From Eucommia ulmoides (lineage: Eukaryota > Streptophyta > Magnoliopsida > Garryales > Eucommiaceae), in assembly GCA_016647705.1 (NCBI GenBank), contig CM028336.1, positions 1,364,001 through 1,428,000 of the forward strand: a stretch of 64,000 nt of DNA, given 5' to 3'. Positions 60,777-64,000 of the stretch are shown piece after piece. Under the pieces are notes generated by a model, which worked only from the letters and a program-made list of their open reading frames with translations, ran no database searches and was not told the origin of the DNA. Each line of letters begins with the position of its first letter. Position 1 is the stretch's first letter. The position numbers and the translations under genes are program-made.

Positions 60777-61423
60777 AGAGCGTGAACTGCCATTTTCCCA
60801 AGAAAAAAATATTAAAAAAAAAAGAGAGAATAATAAGGAAGAAAAAATTAGGAAAATTCCTCAAAGGTACCAAAAGTAAAAAAAAAAAACATCACTTTGT
60901 AGAAAACCATTCAATGCGTTCTTTTTATCTTTGGATGATTCTTAGAAAATGATGATCCTCGCTAGCGTATGACGGATTCCAAATTGTCAAGTTCTTTATC
61001 AAAATTGCGACGAAAATAACAAACCCCCCCCCCCCAAACCTAAACTGACTTAATGTCTTCTTTTGATGGCTGCTATAACGTACAAGGATCATTTTCACAT
61101 TTGTACAAATTCTAATTGTCATTTGGGGGTTTTAACACTTTTCACCCATAAAGTTTGATCATTATCTTACTTAGGTCCCTGTAATTTCAATTTGAACACA
61201 CATGAATAGTATTTTGGCGTGCTCCAACGGCGTCTTCCAAATCCTTTAACATTGGATATTTTAATATATTTTGAATATAAAAAAACAAATTAAATACTAG
61301 AGAAATTCACTTAACTCTTCCCATAATTAACCAATTGTGGAAAATATAATACAAATAGTGGGGTGAGGCACACACACTTAATGGAACTCCAAACATTGTA
61401 ACGATGGCAAAATAGTTAGTTAT
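60777..61423. other. Spacer before unit 3, with a MITE end
   Basis: AT-rich, with a poly-C run at about 61026-61037. Positions 61114-61210 match one end of the intron 9 MITE family (GGGGTTTTAACACTTTTCAC). No gene is seen. Confidence 0.5.
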
Positions 61424-62813
61424 TGTAATACCCCAAAAATTTAGATTCTTGAAAATATTACTTTATATAAAAGTTTAATATTTTTGGGACTCTTTTGTAA
61501 ATTTATGGTATAAATAATATTAGATAATTTTTTTGAGTGAAATTTTTATTTTAAATTGATTTTAAAATTTTTGGGACTAATGTGTTAGTTAAAATATATT
61601 TTTAAGAGTTTTGGGATATAATTAATATTTTTTTATTTATTTTAAAGGGATATTTATATAATAAATAAATTAATAAATGATGGATATTGTTTCTTTATAT
61701 ATTTATATAACAGGTGTATATGTTAATATATAATAATAATAATAATAAGAAGAAGAAGAAAAAAAAAAAAAAACAGGGCTTCTTGATAACCGGAAGGAAG
61801 GGGATCAGATGCATAGCCGTGGATGGCCATTAGAAAAAAAAAAAGAATGAAATTTCATTTTGATTATTAAACCAAAATGATATTATATTCCGAATGTTTT
61901 GAGAATTTTGGTTCGAATTTCAGCTTTAAATTTCAGGTAAAATTTCTAACTCTTTTAATATACGTATATAATTTTTCTATTGTAGGATTCGTCTTATTTT
62001 TATTATCAAATTATAGCTGTTAATTTTTATGAAATAATTATGTTTATGTGAAAATCACGTTTATGTGTTTTATTTGTCACATTAATTAAATGCACATATT
62101 AGAGGAGATGGAGGTCTACTGAGCGTTGGCTCACAATCCCACAATTTTGATTGCAGGACCGGTGGGAACGAAACGACGACATGAATTATATAAGAAATTA
62201 TATTTGTAATAATTGTAGTTAATATTTACTGTTGTAAAAACTAACTCGATAAATTGAATATAGTTATTGTTATCGTATTGTAAAATTTAAATCGATAATT
62301 ATAATTGTCGCCGTAATTGTATATTAAATTATAAATTTAAAACGTTAGTATTAAATTGACCAGCGTCAGGAATTTATTTTGATATTTAAAAATAATACGT
62401 TGACAGGAATTTCAGTTGAATTTCTAATTAAATTGTAATAGTTCAATTTATTATTTACCGTTGTAAAAATTGAATCAATCAATTCTATATTTGTGATTGT
62501 CGCCATTGTTTGTAAAATTTCTCAGATTAATTCGGAATAAATTAGTGGTTACTTGGTTTAGTATATTTGAATTCGTATTTGTAAAAAATGGTATTTATTA
62601 TTTATTGTTATAATCGGTGAATTCAATAATTACAATTTTTGTCGTCGCTTGGTAAATTAAAATATTTTCATAAGGCGAATTACTAATTACTGGATGCCGT
62701 CGCGTTATAAATTTACCATATTTTATAGTGTAAAAATTTGATCAGTAGGATTTTGGTATAAATTCTCTAATGGGAGAAATCGAATAGTAGTCCTGGGAAA
62801 CCGAGCTGTTATA
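61424..62813. mobile_element. Gypsy-type solo LTR at the head of unit 3
   Basis: It starts TGTAATACCCC and ends GAGCTGTTATA, flanked by GTTAT at 61419-61423 and 62814-62818; 1390 bp. The inner part has CACAATCCCACAATTTTGAT followed by GCAGGACCGG, like the transcribed part of chromovirus LTRs. The unit 1 copy (ending at 2309) is split by the Gypsy element at 1-1752. Confidence 0.7.
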
Positions 62814-63290
62814 GTTATACCTTATTTCATACTTGATGCCACACCTCTTGGAGATGCTCTGGCATTTTAAAATTTCCAAATCATCCCGACATAGTCCTGA
62901 TTATTATATAACCGTTGATGCTTTTTCAGCAAACAATTACTCGTCGCACGTGTGACAAATTTTTAAGTTTTTTTACCGATATTTTCAGCATTCTCCTCCC
63001 CTCCAAATACTCAGTAATATGTATAAAACATAAAGAGAGACTAGAAATGGATAGTCCCCTTCAAAATTGTAGGATGCATGATATGTAAAGTTAGTGATTT
63101 GAAATGAAGTAGATTGATTAAGAAATTTCTGGAAATTTACGAGGACCAAAGTGAGATAGTAGTCAAAGTTTAGGGTATAAAGTGTCAAAAACCCTTGTAA
63201 TGTGAAAACTCTCTCTAGGGCATCCCTATTTCACTCATTCTTCTAATATACTATTAAGTGTTTTAAGGTGATTTTGGATTTATCCGTACT
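62814..63290. other. Non-coding stretch shared with unit 1 (2310-2800)
   Basis: Near-identical to the unit 1 segment; no gene seen. Confidence 0.6.
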
Positions 63291-63669
63291 CTAAAAGTTA
63301 ACTCATTATATTTTTTTTTTTAAATAGTTAAAATTAATTAATAATTTCATATTTAAATTAAATTAGTAAAATTTATAATTTTATTATTTTTAAAATTTAA
63401 AAAATAAAGAATGATAACATATATTCTGTTACCACCATCGTCCCACTAATATTCAAATTTATGATTATGATTGAATGATGATACGTTTATTACTTTACAG
63501 TACGTCTCTTTATACCCCGTCTGGTAATGGTGGAAAAAATAGTGAATCATTTTAAAGATCTTATTCAAACGACTATGAATATATAATTAAATCGTGAAAA
63601 AAATATTTACAACAATAGTTATTTTTATTTTAATAAAATAATTTCATTGTGAAATTGTTAAATATGAAA
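63290..63669. repeat. Satellite-like ~530-bp repeat, unit 3 block (partial)
   Basis: It carries the marker CCACTAATATTCAAATTTAT and GTACGTCTCTTTATACCC. It lacks a short stretch around 63546 relative to unit 1. It is cut at 63670 by an LTR. Confidence 0.75.
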
Positions 63670-64000
63670 TGTCACAACCCGTCCCGGACACCCGTCATCC
63701 TGAGGCTGGCGTGATTACAACATGACATCACCAATACCTAAATAACTAAATGAATAACAATATACATCTACTGTATAAGATAAACATCTATTATGGGGGA
63801 CACACTCGTCCCGAAATTATTACTAACAAAAGTATTTAACCATGAACCTTTTATGGGTTCGCCTTTGACAGTCTCTCTCCAAAGCCTATATGACTCCGTC
63901 ACGTAGCTCTACCTAGTGCCAATAGGGGACCGACTCCTAGCCGTTGTACCTGCGAGTGTACTGCCTCCTTAGTAAAACATTTTATAGTAATACTAGTTTA
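63670..64000 (-). mobile_element. Gypsy (Tekay-like) LTR, runs off the right edge
   Basis: It starts TGTCACAACCCGTCCCGG and is the reverse complement of the end of the solo LTR at 31748-34605, including the counterpart of the GGTCCCCTACTGGCATTAGG stretch. It inserted into the satellite-like repeat of unit 3. Whether it is a solo LTR or a full element cannot be told. Confidence 0.75.

Overview
The window is nuclear DNA of a flowering plant, most likely a eudicot. The evidence is a multi-exon ABCC transporter with GT-AG introns that reads like plant ABCC10, an AT-rich intergenic background, and dense nested Copia, Gypsy, MITE, SINE and Mutator-like elements. I cannot name the species.

The backbone is a head-to-tail segmental duplication. 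Unit 1 runs from the left edge to about 25650 and unit 2 from about 28656 to about 60776. A third unit begins near 61424 and leaves the window at the right edge. Each full unit holds, in order: a Gypsy solo LTR; a ~530-bp tandem repeat (satellite-like); a 5' fragment of a SNAP43/SNAPC1-like gene fused to a 5'-truncated Copia fossil; more of the ~530-bp repeat with a SINE; a Mutator-like non-autonomous element carrying an array of the palindrome TGTTACATGTAACA; a duplicated promoter/leader module; and an ABCC10-like gene followed by several MITEs. The head of unit 2 has been lost and a broken Copia fossil (25650-28460) sits at the junction.

Copy 1 of the transporter (CDS 13718-24326, 10 coding exons, 1462 codons) is open throughout. 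Copy 2 (42291-58842) has the same exon lengths, but exon 7 is split by a 6.0-kb, very young, non-autonomous LTR element (49720-55720, minus strand, 5-bp target duplication CCTAC) just after the NBD2 Q-loop. Copy 2 also has a Walker A Gly-to-Arg change and a stop-loss at its C-terminus. Copy 2's upstream region holds a 2.0-kb Mutator-like foldback element (39304-41298) that copy 1 lacks.

Other insertions: a minus-strand Gypsy element with its 5' LTR at 961-1752, nested in a solo LTR whose empty site is visible in unit 3; a 2.86-kb Gypsy solo LTR in the second Copia fossil (31748-34605); and the edge of a related LTR at 63670-64000. No tRNA, rRNA or CRISPR was seen. Apart from the two transporters and the two SNAP43-like fragments, I see no other host gene.
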